Shown: piece by piece, positions 7,740-16,330 of the stretch | Layout: each line of letters begins with the position of its first letter | Numbering within the stretch: position 1 is the stretch's first letter | Assembly (NCBI GenBank): GCA_030529665.1 | Contig: JAUMWL010000007.1 | Span: 1 to 38,614, forward strand | Origin: Coriobacteriales bacterium | Lineage (GTDB): Bacteria; Actinomycetota; Coriobacteriia; Coriobacteriales; Atopobiaceae | Length of the DNA: 38,614 nucleotides | Reading direction: 5' to 3' | Notes under the pieces: generated by a model | What the model was told of the DNA's origin: nothing | Database searches by the model: none | The model's input: the letters and a program-made list of their open reading frames with translations, nothing else | Made by a program: the position numbers and the translations under genes

Positions 7740-8519
7740 TCACTCGCAAAGTCCGTCAACGGCAATGGTGCCGCTCTTCTCGTCTTGATGTATGTCAATA
7801 AAACCAAGATTTGCCGCTTCTTGCAAGAGCTGAGTAAAGGATCTGTATCCAAAGCTGCGCTCCGAGAACTGCGGACGCTTGCGTTTCATGGTTGTCTTGA
7901 GCAAGGAAGCCAAGATGGCACCGTCGGACTCGTGTTGCAACGCATCAACGGTCTCCAACAGCAACTGATAACACGAGTGCTTCTCGCGTGGCACACGAGC
8001 TTGGAAGTTGGGGAATCCGCCTGTGCTCACAATATCTTCATAAAATATGAACTCGTCGCAGTTCTCGGCAAGCAGCGTGCTGGTGGCCTCCTTCATGCCC
8101 ACGCCCACGACCACCTTGCCAAACTCCTTGAGCTTGGAGACGAGCGGCGAGAAGTCCGAGTCGCCCGACAGAATCGCAAATGTGTCTATGTGGTCGCGCG
8201 TAAGGCAGATCTCCACCGCGTCCACCGCCAGACGGATGTCGGCGGAGTTCTTGCCCGTGTAGGCGCGGTCGGGTATCTCTATGAGCTCGATGCCCAGCTC
8301 GTGCAGCGGGCCCACCGCCGTGTCAAAACGCTGCCAGTCGCAGTAGGCGCGCTTGGATACGATGCGGCCCTTGTCGACCAGCCGCTCCAGGATTCGCTTT
8401 ACGTCTGGCGCTGGGCCGGCTGTCTGATGTCCGTTGCGCCGACGCCGTCCCGTGCCAAGCGCAAGGTTTTCGTAGTCTATGAGTACCGCTATGGAACTCT
8501 GCGCGGTTTCTTCGCTCAC
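7740..8519 (-). CDS. NYN-domain (LabA/DUF88-like) protein with LOTUS-like C-terminus
   Basis: 259 residues. The NYN/PIN-type nuclease fold is shown by AVLIDYENLAL near the N-terminus (first acidic residue), DIRLAVDAVEICL in the middle and FAILSGDSDFSPLVSKLKEFG (the SGDSDF metal-binding motif). These are the usual conserved aspartates of the family, so RNA cleavage is plausible. The C-terminal 80 residues (AILASLLKTTMKRKRPQFSERSFGY... then FTQLLQEAANLGFI) fit an OST-HTH/LOTUS RNA-binding domain. The start is a GTG at 8519, with AAAGGA about 12 bases upstream. Confidence 0.85.
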   Translation of the reverse strand: MSEETAQSSIAVLIDYENLALGTGRRRRNGHQTAGPAPDVKRILERLVDKGRIVSKRAYCDWQRFDTAVGPLHELGIELIEIPDRAYTGKNSADIRLAVDAVEICLTRDHIDTFAILSGDSDFSPLVSKLKEFGKVVVGVGMKEATSTLLAENCDEFIFYEDIVSTGGFPNFQARVPREKHSCYQLLLETVDALQHESDGAILASLLKTTMKRKRPQFSERSFGYRSFTQLLQEAANLGFIDIHQDEKSGTIAVDGLCE

Positions 8520-8592
8520 TCTATATGGTTCCTTTCGTGTAGCGCGGCACGCCGACTCCTTGGCGCGACGTGCCGCTCGTATCTATTGCAAT

Positions 8593-9516
8593 CTATTGCA
8601 CCAGCGACCAATCCAGGCCTGCGGCGGCACAGGTCTGCTCGTCTTCGTACATTAGGGAGACGGCCTGGGACCCCAGCTGTCCGCCACCCACCTCGCACAA
8701 CAGATTGTACAGGTCGCGGGCGTTGCCGGTGCCGGGAAGATTGAGCTCCAACTCGTCGGCCGCCGCAAGGGCGATGCCAAGGTCCTTGAGAAGGTGCTCC
8801 GAGCGGAAGCGGGGCTTGTAGTCCCCGTCAAGCGATAGCGGGGCGAGCTTATCCATGGCCCCCGACGCCCCGGTTCCGCTAAGGACGAGCTCTCGCACGG
8901 CCGCCGGGTCCAGGCCGGACTGGTTGGCAAGTGCCAAGGCCTCCGCGTACCCCACCATGCAGGCGGCGAGCGAGATCTGGTTGCACAGCTTGGCCGTCTG
9001 TCCCGCGCCCGGGGCGTCAAAGTAGAAGATCTTCTGCGAGAAGGTCCCAAGCAGGCCCACGATGGGCTCCGCCTCCTTTTGCGTGCATCCCAGCATAAGG
9101 GTGAGGGTACCGGCAATGGCCCCTTCCTCCCCACCCGTAACGGGGCAGTCCACGGCATGCCTGTCGGTGACCTCGGCCACGCCGTGGATGTCCCGCGCAA
9201 GCTGGGGCGACGAGGTGGTGAGGTCGATCATCCACGCGCCTTTGCGTGTGGCGGCGAGCAGGCCGTCCGTGGAGAGGTAGACGTCCTCCACATCCTTGGG
9301 ATAGCCCACCATGGTAAACACCACGTCTGCGTTGCGGGCGGCCTCTGCCACGGAATCCGCCCACGTGGCACCGCGGTCCAAAAGCGGCTGGGCCTTGTCT
9401 TTGGTACGGTTGTACACGGTGAGCTTGTACCCCGCGTCCATAAGGTGCCCTACAATCGCCGCGCCCATAATACCCGTGCCAATAAAGGCAACGTTGCGCA
9501 TGCGCACGATGCTCAT
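8593..9516 (-). CDS. NAD(P)-dependent beta-hydroxyacid dehydrogenase (3-hydroxyisobutyrate dehydrogenase family)
   Basis: 307 residues, the usual length of the family. The N-terminal Rossmann motif GTGIMG lies at about residues 12-17, the substrate motif DCPVTGGEEGA at about residue 130, and the catalytic-lysine motif GAGQTAKLCNQ near residue 180. The C-terminal all-helical domain is complete. It likely oxidises or reduces a small 3-hydroxyacid (tartronate semialdehyde, 3-hydroxyisobutyrate or succinic-semialdehyde type); the exact substrate cannot be read from the sequence. The start at 9516 is chosen because AAAGGAAC lies 4 bases upstream, whereas the longer frame runs into the terminator of the gene before. 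Cytosolic. Confidence 0.88.
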   Translation of the reverse strand: MSIVRMRNVAFIGTGIMGAAIVGHLMDAGYKLTVYNRTKDKAQPLLDRGATWADSVAEAARNADVVFTMVGYPKDVEDVYLSTDGLLAATRKGAWMIDLTTSSPQLARDIHGVAEVTDRHAVDCPVTGGEEGAIAGTLTLMLGCTQKEAEPIVGLLGTFSQKIFYFDAPGAGQTAKLCNQISLAACMVGYAEALALANQSGLDPAAVRELVLSGTGASGAMDKLAPLSLDGDYKPRFRSEHLLKDLGIALAAADELELNLPGTGNARDLYNLLCEVGGGQLGSQAVSLMYEDEQTCAAAGLDWSLVQ

Positions 9517-9538
9517 GTTGGTTCCTTTCTGCATGTGG

Positions 9539-9581
9539 AAAAACAAAGCGGCACACCCTTTTCGGAAAACGGGTGTGCCAC
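9539..9581 (-). terminator. Terminator after the DegV gene
   Basis: On the minus strand, 4 bases after the DegV stop, GTGGCACACCC pairs with GGGTGTGCCGC around a TTTTCCGAAAA inner stem (9548-9581), followed by TTTGTTTTT. This is a classical intrinsic terminator. Its stem belongs to the same palindrome family as 2991-3023. Confidence 0.85.
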
Positions 9582-9585
9582 GTGT

Positions 9586-10629
9586 CTATTCGGCATCCGA
9601 CCGCTGTCCGCGCACCTTACGCGCAAGCCTGTCGGTAAACGAGAGCTTCTCTCTTCGGTCGCTCCCCCAGAAGATAAGGGCCACCATGCCAGGGCCCACA
9701 TGGCTACCCAGAATGGGCGATACCTGGCTGCGAATGATGGTCACCTGGCTGCAGCCCTCTTGTCTGCGTACTTCCTTCTCGAGCCAGTTTGCGTCCTTCT
9801 CGGCATCGGTGGAGACGATGGCCAGAGGAAGCGACGTGTCGTGGTTGTAGTTCTCGCGGAAGTCCTGCAGGATGGCGCGCAGTGCCTTCTTGCGCCCGCG
9901 ACACATGCCGCACAGGCTCAGGGCACCGTTGATGTCGTACGAGAGCTCCGGCTTTATGTCCAGCTTGCCGCCCACGGTGGCCGCCGCCGGAGGGATCCTG
10001 CCACCTGCCGCCAAGGCAGCAAAGCTGTCCAGCGTAAAGTAGCCATGGATGAAGTAGCGAGCCTCGCGTGCCCACTCGTACAGCTCGCGTGCGGTAAGGC
10101 CGCGAGTGGCCTGGCGCATAACCTCAATGGCCAGAAGCTCGCCCGCCGCAGAGTCGCAGCGCGTGTCGATGACATACAGCTCGAAGCCGGGATGGTTCTC
10201 GCGCACCATCTGGGCCGCCTGCCTTGCGTTGTGGATGGAGGACGAGAGACCGCCCGTAAGTCCCAGATAGATGGTGGGAAGCCCCTCCTTGGCCGCGTCC
10301 TCAAAGATCTCCATGTACCTGCCAGGGGTAATGGCAGAGGTGCTGTAGTGGAGCTCGGGGTTCTTGCGCAGGGTCTCGTAGAACTCGTGCGGCTCGACGC
10401 TCTGCCACAGGTCGTCCTCTCTTTCGCCCTCGGGCGTAACGTAGGTAAAGGGAATGTACTGCACGCCCAGTCGGTGCAATACCTCCGGCGCAAAGTCGCC
10501 GCTTGAGTCCACGATTATGCGACACGTGCGCTTTTGATGGAACGCGCGCCCCACGGACACAACGTCCTCTGGGGCACGCGACATGGTGAGTTTTGGATCT
10601 ACTGCTTCTTCTTCTGTGTGCTTACTCAT
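9586..10629 (-). CDS. DegV family fatty-acid-binding protein
   Basis: 347 residues. The DegV signature is clear: RIIVDSSGDF at the start of the fold, TSAITPGRYMEIFED, then GLTGGLSSSIHNARQAA (the fatty-acid/phosphate loop) and YVIDTRCDSAAGELL. The second lobe includes TLDSFAALAAGGRIPPAAATVGG and GPGMVALIFWG. DegV proteins bind fatty acids, in known cases as the FakB subunit that presents fatty acid to the FakA kinase; no kinase gene is in the window. The start ATG at 10629 lies within the end of hpf (ATGAGTAA overlap of 8 bases), so the two are probably translationally coupled. An N-terminal tail of about 35 residues precedes the fold. Confidence 0.88.
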   Translation of the reverse strand: MSKHTEEEAVDPKLTMSRAPEDVVSVGRAFHQKRTCRIIVDSSGDFAPEVLHRLGVQYIPFTYVTPEGEREDDLWQSVEPHEFYETLRKNPELHYSTSAITPGRYMEIFEDAAKEGLPTIYLGLTGGLSSSIHNARQAAQMVRENHPGFELYVIDTRCDSAAGELLAIEVMRQATRGLTARELYEWAREARYFIHGYFTLDSFAALAAGGRIPPAAATVGGKLDIKPELSYDINGALSLCGMCRGRKKALRAILQDFRENYNHDTSLPLAIVSTDAEKDANWLEKEVRRQEGCSQVTIIRSQVSPILGSHVGPGMVALIFWGSDRREKLSFTDRLARKVRGQRSDAE

Positions 10630-11200
10630 CCTCGTCCTCGATCTTGGGCCTAATGATGCCGTAACCGCCATTCTTGCGACGATACACCACATTTGTCAAG
10701 CCGGTACGAGAATCCTCAAATACATAGAAGTCGTGTCCGATGAGGTCGATCTGAACCAACGCCTCGTCCACCGTCATGGGCGTAAGGTCTACGACCTTCT
10801 CGCGTACAAGAACATCGTCGTCTTGGGACTCGTCGACTACCGGCAAGTCGGCAAGTGCCTCCATTACGGGCTCGGGCCTCTTGGAGCGCTGACGCTTGTC
10901 TACCACGCGCGTCTTGTACTTGCGCAGCTGACGGGTAACCTTGGACGCGGCCTCGTCGATGGCGCTCTCCAGATCGTCTCCGGTGGCTACAACGCGCACC
11001 ACGTTGTCCCTTACGAAGACCGTTACCTCGCAGGCGTTGCGCTTGCCGTATGAGTGGTTCTTGTCAACGCGCAAGACCACGTCACACGTCATGGGCTGAA
11101 TGTCAAAGACCTTCAGAGCATTGCCTATTTTGAGGTCCACCTGTTCGCGGAGAGAGTCGGAAATGGTAACTTTACGTCCCGAGAGCTTGATACTTACCAT
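10622..11200 (-). CDS. hpf: Long-form ribosome hibernation promoting factor (HPF/RaiA)
   Basis: 192 residues. The N-terminal S30AE domain (MVSIKLSGRKVTISDSLREQ through EAASKVTRQLRKYK) is followed by a variable linker. The C-terminal dimerisation domain ends VQIDLIGHDFYVFEDSRTG and NVVYRRKNGGYGIIRP, typical of long HPF in Gram-positive bacteria. It binds the 30S decoding region and dimerises ribosomes in stationary phase. The start at 11200 has a GGAGG site 6 bases upstream. It is first in a two-gene unit with DegV, which overlaps its stop. Confidence 0.95.
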   Translation of the reverse strand: MVSIKLSGRKVTISDSLREQVDLKIGNALKVFDIQPMTCDVVLRVDKNHSYGKRNACEVTVFVRDNVVRVVATGDDLESAIDEAASKVTRQLRKYKTRVVDKRQRSKRPEPVMEALADLPVVDESQDDDVLVREKVVDLTPMTVDEALVQIDLIGHDFYVFEDSRTGLTNVVYRRKNGGYGIIRPKIEDEDE

Positions 11201-11363
11201 TGCTGCCTCCTTGCCTCGCATCCTGCCACTTGATTGGATAAGTAATGAATGTGGCTGGTTCTATACTACCCGCCGCGCTCGGGTTTTTGCTCGTCGATTC
11301 GGCGATGTAGTGAATGGGGCCGGGAACGGGGTGATAGGTGACGCTCCCCGCTCCACTGCCCGC

Positions 11364-12308
11364 TTATGGCGTCACTGCATTGGCCCCGGCGGTGGACCCG
11401 TCCATCCTGGTGTTGATCGCCTCCACGTCGGCAGAGAGGCTCTCCAGCGACTCGCCCGTGGTCTTTTTCATGGGGATTCCGGCAATCTGCGACTTTGACG
11501 AAAGCAGGGGCATGTCACCAAGCCAGCAACGGCGAACCTCGGCAAGGACGCCGTTCTTCTCTAGCCGCTCGTAGCCCTCGCGCACGGCCTTGCACACGCT
11601 GTCGTTTGAGTTGACCACGGCGATGCCATTTGCCACGGGCTCGCTCAGCGTCCCCGCAAACGATGCGTCCTTGTATCTGGTGCAGAGGTACGCCCCCGTG
11701 GTGGTATGGCATAGCACATAGTCGATGGTCCCAACCTCCAAAGCGCCAAAGGCACGCCCTAGGTTTCGGTACGAGTTCTCGCTCGCATTGAAGTCCGTAA
11801 TGCGCAGGGCGCGTTGGGCGGATGAGCTGTCTTGAACTCCAACGCTCTTGTCCTTGAGGTCGTCGGATTTCACCACCGTTGTTGGTCCCTTGTGAAAGAA
11901 GGCAGTCGCCGAGTCGGCGTAGTGACCGATTACCTCAAAGTCCTTGTTTTTGTCGGCCGTTGCGTTCATTACCACGTCGCACCCCTGTGCCAAGCCATCC
12001 AACGTGTCCTCCACGGTGACAAACGCAACCTTGAGTCCGAGTTCGTTGGCCAAGGAGTGGGCAAGGTCTATATCGAGGCCGGTTGTGGACGAGCTCGTCT
12101 CCATTACAAAGGGGGTGGTGGAGCTGGAGAGAATGCCCACGGTAAGCACGCCGTCTTTTTGCAGTCCTTCGATGGCGGCGGGAGTCGATGCCTGCTTCTT
12201 GTTTTGGGATACCTTCTTTGGGGCGGCGGTGTTGCCGCAGGCAGCGAGCGCCATCGCAACGGCAAGCACCCCGCACAGAAGGGCTGTTCGTACCTTGGCT
12301 ATGTTCAT
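11364..12308 (-). CDS. Amino-acid-type ABC transporter substrate-binding lipoprotein
   Basis: 314 residues. The signal peptide (residues 1-23) ends in the lipobox LAAC, so the mature protein should be lipid-anchored outside the cell. The periplasmic-binding-protein type 2 fold (SBP_bac_3) is indicated by GVLTVGILSSSTTPFVM, GLDIDLAHSLANELGLKVAFV, and later DYVLCHTTTGAYL. Such proteins deliver polar amino acids to an ABC permease. No permease or ATPase gene is adjacent in this window, so this is an orphan or its partners lie elsewhere. The start at 12308 has AGGAG upstream. The tail after about residue 270 (MKKTTGESLESLSADVEAINTRM) is an extra coiled-coil-like end. Confidence 0.85.
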   Translation of the reverse strand: MNIAKVRTALLCGVLAVAMALAACGNTAAPKKVSQNKKQASTPAAIEGLQKDGVLTVGILSSSTTPFVMETSSSTTGLDIDLAHSLANELGLKVAFVTVEDTLDGLAQGCDVVMNATADKNKDFEVIGHYADSATAFFHKGPTTVVKSDDLKDKSVGVQDSSSAQRALRITDFNASENSYRNLGRAFGALEVGTIDYVLCHTTTGAYLCTRYKDASFAGTLSEPVANGIAVVNSNDSVCKAVREGYERLEKNGVLAEVRRCWLGDMPLLSSKSQIAGIPMKKTTGESLESLSADVEAINTRMDGSTAGANAVTP

Positions 12309-12744
12309 ACCGGGTCTCCTGCCCCTCGCGGCCGTGCCTCGCGCCCGTCCCTCGCATCCATAAGAGTCGCATCCCAGCTGACCTGGTATTTGGCCCCACA
12401 CTCGCGCACGGGGACGTTTGCTTCGGGTGCTCGGGCACCCCCACTACTTGCCCTCTCCCCCGCGAGACACCCTTTGCCTCGATCAACGGGAGGTGCGACT
12501 TACTTCTAGGACGAGCCATGATCGCCCGGATGCCCACACCCGAACTTACGTGGATCCCTTTGGCCTCGTCTGCCATGGACTAGGGCGCGTTCCACGGTGG
12601 CGCACGCCCGCAACCACAGACCTGGGATGAGACACGCACAGTATAGCATGGAGTTAGAACGGACGTGCGCCAGACGGACGTTGGCGCCGGGACGGGCGGG
12701 GTGCTCGGGTAGGGCCGGTGCTCGCGTCGCCGCTCAGTCATATC
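12309..12744. other. GC-rich leader region upstream of the lipoprotein, no gene supported
   Basis: About 430 bases without a convincing gene. On the minus strand, upstream of the lipoprotein, a tight GGGTGC-TCGG-GCACCC hairpin lies at 12425-12440. A sequence AAAGGGTGTCTCGCGG (12461-12476) faintly recalls a T-box core but lacks its UGGN. It could be a regulatory leader; nothing firm can be assigned. Confidence 0.3.
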
Positions 12745-12861
12745 AAAGTTTTAACCCGTACACAAACAGTGACGAATTCTTCCCTACCGCGTACACTATT
12801 TGCCCATTTGTGTACGCGGTAGGGGTCTGATTCGTACCAAAAGTGTACAGGTTTTAACTTT
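12745..12861. repeat. 117-bp long palindrome
   Basis: Outer arms AAAGTTTTAACC (12745-12756) and GGTTTTAACTTT (12850-12861) are perfect complements. The inner 15-bp arms CCCTACCGCGTACAC (12782-12796) and GTGTACGCGGTAGGG (12810-12824) are also perfect. GTACAC/GTGTAC and ACGAAT/ATTCGT pair in between. All arms share one centre near 12803. No open frame lies inside. It resembles a miniature inverted-repeat element. Confidence 0.8.
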
Positions 12862-13024
12862 TATGTTGTACAGCCGCAATGCGATTCGTGGCCACCCGGT
12901 AAGGGTCACTTACTTATCTGTAGGCCGTGCGGATTCGGAGGCCATCGTCCCCGGAATCGGCTCCAGAGTCCCGCTGCCACTTTTAACCTCGCTTGGCCGC
13001 GCAGTTTGCAACCCGTATGCCCAG

Positions 13025-13226
13025 AGCGCCATTTCGAGATGCCAAACTGGCCACTTTTTCCGTGTTTTGGGTAGTTTTTGAATGCGATTTCCCCACCAGC
13101 GCGAAACCTGACCCGCAAAACCGGTGCAGGTAGATGGAGTCGAAAATGTAGCCCCGTATTTTTCGAGACCGTAAAACTACCCAAAACGCCATTATTTTGG
13201 CTAGTTTCGCATGCCGAAATGGCGCT
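13025..13226. repeat. 202-bp element with 54-bp imperfect inverted arms
   Basis: The left arm (13025-13078) starts AGCGCCATTTCG and ends GTTTTGGGTAGTTTT. The right arm (13173-13226) is its complement with a handful of mismatches. The centre of about 94 bp has no gene. It lies directly beyond the variable-repeat end of the broken TIR-DUF6273 gene. It looks like a non-autonomous mobile element. Confidence 0.75.
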
Positions 13227-13295
13227 TCCCCAAATGGGCTGAGCCAAGCCCGATGGCAAGCACGCGAGGCGGGCACTATGCAAGATTCTGGATGG

Positions 13296-14638
13296 CTAGA
13301 AGCAGAAGCCGGGGGACACGCCCCAGCCACGGTCGGCGAATATCCAACCGTCCCAACCGCCGTCGCGGTAAACACAATGAAAGCTGTTGGAGTTACCGAC
13401 AAGCAGCGAGCGTAACCACCACAACGAATATGCCCCGTCCTTTTTGCAAAAAGAATAACTGGTAGTCGACACTTCTTTACTCTCATAGAGCTGGTACTGG
13501 GCACCCTCGGCGTCGTAGGTGGAGGGCGACCAAAGTTTGTCTTCATCCTTTGACGAAAAACTCCCGTACACTTCGGACAACGAAAGGAGCCAAAGCCTAT
13601 CGGGACCATCTGCGTTACGCCGCACCACCGAGACGTCATTCTCCTTTCTCACCCTACCCACATTGTTCGTCAGCTTCCACGCAGGCTCCACTAGCGGGCG
13701 GAGGTCATCTGGTAGCTTCGCAAAATAGTCTTCGTTGAGCCACGAACGCATCTCGCTCTTTTCCCAGCCACCGACGTTGATTGGACTTGGGTTCATCCTG
13801 TGCGTCGCGGACACGTTCGCGAACTCGAGGGAGATGCCTGCAATACCACCTGCCGCCAGCTCGTCGTGACGGAATCCAAGGATGCGGACGGACGTCTTGG
13901 TTCCGCCCTTGAGTTCGAGGGGCTTCTCGTCGCCCTGTAGCAAGCCATCCTTGTCCACAAGGCAGTACGCCTTCGCGATCGCTAGCCCCTCCGCGTCGCT
14001 TCTCACCGCAGCAATCATTTGCGGCAGCACCTTGAGTCCCGCCCACGAGTACTCGGCGAACGAAGCTCTGCGCACGACACCACTCACGATGGCAAGGTTC
14101 TTGTTTTCTGGCCGCGCTTCCATCGCCTGAAAATGTGTGACCTGCACACCTCCCGACGAGAACTCTCCCCAAGGGTCCACGCCTAGCCGACTCGCTCCCT
14201 CCGATGTAAGACACGCGCAGCACTTGCGCCTTAAACAGCTCACGACAGAACGCGTCTCTGGAGGGAAACTCTAAACAGTATATAGACTGCCTGGTACCGA
14301 GTCGCATTCGCAGCCCACGTCTGAGCTCAACGTTCTCCAGATAAATCGGGAGTATCGGCTTGCCGAGGCCCAGCACGTAGTTGGCCTCGTCGCAGCACCA
14401 TTGGGAGACGTTGGAGTTTGCTGGAGATGAACATCAGGAACGCCGCGCACCCAAATACGTGGTCTGCGATGTAGTCGGGGAACGACGAGCCCATCTGGAT
14501 GCCGTCGTCGTACCACACGCGGTAGCCCTCGTCAACGAGCGCGCGGATTATGGGCATGACCGCGCCGTCCGCGTGCGCGTAGCTCACGAAGACGTACGGG
14601 TAGTTGCCCTCGTAGACCGTCGGCTTCATCTGTGACAT
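13296..14638 (-). pseudogene. TIR-DUF6273 fusion, DGR target relic broken by two frameshifts
   Basis: Three frames together make one protein. Frame one starts at 14638 (GAGGGG ribosome site) with a TIR-like domain: YPYVFVSYAHADGAVMPIIR, GYRVWYDDGIQMGSSFPDYI, FLMFISSKL. It breaks near 14415. Frame two continues VLGLGKPILPIYLENVELRRG to about 14210. Frame three carries CLTSEGASRLG and then the whole DUF6273 domain (YSWAGLKVLPQMIAA, VRILGFRHDELAAGG, NVGGWEKSEMRSWLN, LWLLSLSEVYGSFS, YDAEGAQYQLY), ending WWLRS...GVSPGFCF. The last 40 residues correspond to the DGR template repeat. TIR domains act as NAD-cleaving or scaffold domains in defence. Two frame breaks and a poorly preserved downstream hairpin argue that it is dead. 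Confidence 0.8.
13300..13437 (-). repeat. DGR variable repeat of the TIR-DUF6273 relic
   Basis: Aligned to the template repeat at 27441-27571: shared ends are CCGGGGGACACGCC (13309-13322, plus strand) and the WWLRS-coding part. The middle is highly different. The sequence after the stop codon (TAGCCATCCAGAATC on the minus strand) is the same as after the kinase variable repeat. Confidence 0.65.
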
Positions 14639-14803
14639 CGCCCCTCAGTTCGCGTTGGTTTTTGAATACCTTAACGCAAGTCTGGTGCTGCGACGGAGCG
14701 GGGCGGTACGGCGACGGGTTGCCGAGCAAAAGGGAGGATTTCCATTTCTTGGTTGCACAATAACAGTCACGGCCCGCACGCAGACACCTCCACGGCTCAA
14801 GGG

Positions 14804-14976
14804 CTAGCAAAAGCGCACGTGGCTACGCGGGTCAATACGCTCGCTCGTATAAACCAGCAATCTGTGGCCCTTGGCAGTTGCACGAGACTGGACACTCACC
14901 TCCACCTTCTTGCCCATCTTCTTATACATTTCCTTGGTGAGAGTGATTCCCCTCCCCATGCTTCTTGTCGTCATCT
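14804..14976 (-). pseudogene. Small AbrB-like gene with a 2-base frameshift
   Basis: After GAGGGA and an ATG at 14976 the frame reads MTTRSMGRGITL, then derails at a GAGAGAG run (about 14938-14945). Removing two bases restores KEMYKKMGKKVEVSV and about 30 further residues to a stop. The RGITL-KEMYKKMGKK pattern resembles the swapped-hairpin AbrB/MazE-type antitoxin N-terminus. Too short and damaged to assign; family membership is a guess. The surrounding stretch 14640-15343 holds no other supported gene. Confidence 0.25.
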
Positions 14977-15173
14977 GAATTCATTCCCTCACACAAGACT
15001 TTATACATGAATCAATATTACGATAATAACGGCGAAGTACAGAACTGGATAGCCCATCGGATGGGCGACTGCCCTCATGCGGATGTCCCCATTGTCTATG
15101 CGTACATGTTGGCGCGCACCAAGCAGACCAAATCAGAGAAGTCCTTCGCCGCGCCTTCTAAGGCGCGAAGAGT

Positions 15174-15255
15174 GACAAAGGGACGGGGCGTTTGTCCCAA
15201 TCTTTTCTCAGCGGGATACAGGAAAACGGGACAGACGCCCCGTCCCCTTTGTCCC
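15174..15255. repeat. Large palindrome GACAAAGGGACGGGGCG...
   Basis: GACAAAGGGACGGGGCG plus TTTGTCCC (15174-15198) is complementary to GGGACAGACGCCCCGTCCC plus CTTTGTC (15228-15254), with a loop of about 29 bases. One arm type recurs in decayed form near 641-658. It is probably a dispersed intergenic palindrome that could also stop transcription before the next gene. Confidence 0.75.
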
Positions 15256-15343
15256 TGGAGTCGATTTATCCATGCTACTTGCAGACTTCTAAATTTACGA
15301 TAATATTTCAATATAGTGTAACATTACGTAAGATTGGAAAGCA

Positions 15344-16330
15344 ATGCAGCACGTCAGGCAGTCGATTCAATCGGTACTCCGGAGAAACGTGGACTCCGCG
15401 GCCACCGTGGAAGAAGTCGACGCGAGCAACCGTGTAAGCCCTTTCCTTCTGGGAGAACTTGGTGTCTACGAAGCGCGCGTGCTCGGCAGGCACATCTTCG
15501 TAGCCGAATGCCTCCATGAACCAGTGGATCTAGACGCACTTGCGAGGCAGATTCTCGCACTCGAAAACGCGCTCGGCGACGAAGTCGTACCGTACCTGCA
15601 CAGGCTCGAGCGAAACGTACGACGCTCGCTCGTGGAGGGTAGACAGGCGTTCATCTGCGAAAGCGGAGACCTGTACCTGCCATCCTTTGCCCTCGCTCTC
15701 TCTGAGGCAGCAGCACAACCACAAGCAATTCGCCGCGCCTTTACTGCTTCCGACCAAGCAGTGTTCCTCTACGGGTTATACACCGAGCGCTTCACCGCCG
15801 CTGACGTTATGACCACAACCGCTCTCTCCTCGGCGACTGTCTCTCGCGCACTGCAGAACATGGTAAGCGCGCAGATGATTGATTACAGCGTGGGAGGAAG
15901 GACTGGCAGGCTCAAGGAGTTTTTCAAGCCGGATAACCGCCTGTACTTCTTGGAGGGCAGGAGGCTCTTTGGTCACGCCGTCCGTTCGACACTCTTCACT
16001 AACGTGCCGCCCTCGTCGTGGCCGGTGCCTGCGCTGAGGAGCGGCCTCTCCGCGCTATCCGCGCGCAGCAATCTGGCCGAACCCAAGCACGAGGCCTGGG
16101 CTGCATGCGAAAGCGACGCGACGAGGATACCGCAGGCAACGAACATACCTGGACGGGGACGCACCATCGAGGTGCAGCTCCTCGGTTACGACCCCGCACC
16201 GTTCGCCCTCGACGGCATAGTGGACCCGTTCACGATGCTCGCCACCATACCTGAGGAAATCCATGAGGACGAGCGCGTGCGCATGGCAATCGAGAACGCA
16301 ATGGAGGGATACACATGGTACGAGGGTTAG
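15344..16330 (+). CDS. Winged-helix regulator, putative antitoxin of an AbiE-like pair
   Basis: 328 residues, start ATG at 15344 with GGAAAG upstream. The N-terminal half is of unknown type. Residues about 140-215 form a MarR-like winged helix (DQAVFLYGLYTERFTAADVMTTTALSSATVSRALQNMVSAQMIDY, then GRTGRLKEFF). The C-terminal part is not recognised. It overlaps the next gene by 16 bases, and that gene is a nucleotidyltransferase of AbiEii type, so the pair looks like a type IV-like toxin-antitoxin operon in which this would be the DNA-binding antitoxin. The toxin is truncated, so this gene may be an orphan antitoxin now. Confidence 0.65.
   Translation: MQHVRQSIQSVLRRNVDSAATVEEVDASNRVSPFLLGELGVYEARVLGRHIFVAECLHEPVDLDALARQILALENALGDEVVPYLHRLERNVRRSLVEGRQAFICESGDLYLPSFALALSEAAAQPQAIRRAFTASDQAVFLYGLYTERFTAADVMTTTALSSATVSRALQNMVSAQMIDYSVGGRTGRLKEFFKPDNRLYFLEGRRLFGHAVRSTLFTNVPPSSWPVPALRSGLSALSARSNLAEPKHEAWAACESDATRIPQATNIPGRGRTIEVQLLGYDPAPFALDGIVDPFTMLATIPEEIHEDERVRMAIENAMEGYTWYEG

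Noticed and set aside
12461-12476. T-box riboswitch core AAAGGGTGTCTCGCGG upstream of the lipoprotein
   Set aside because: It lacks the UGGN that pairs with the tRNA end, and no stem I or specifier loop is recognisable.
11935-12576. Minus-strand frame MADEAKGIHVSS... upstream of and overlapping the lipoprotein
   Set aside because: Most of it is out of frame with the well-supported lipoprotein; the short LPLIEAKGVSRG stretch resembles an ABC-ATPase start but is not continued.
14965-15303. 112-codon plus-strand frame ending in the palindrome
   Set aside because: No ribosome site, half of it is translated palindrome; no family pattern.
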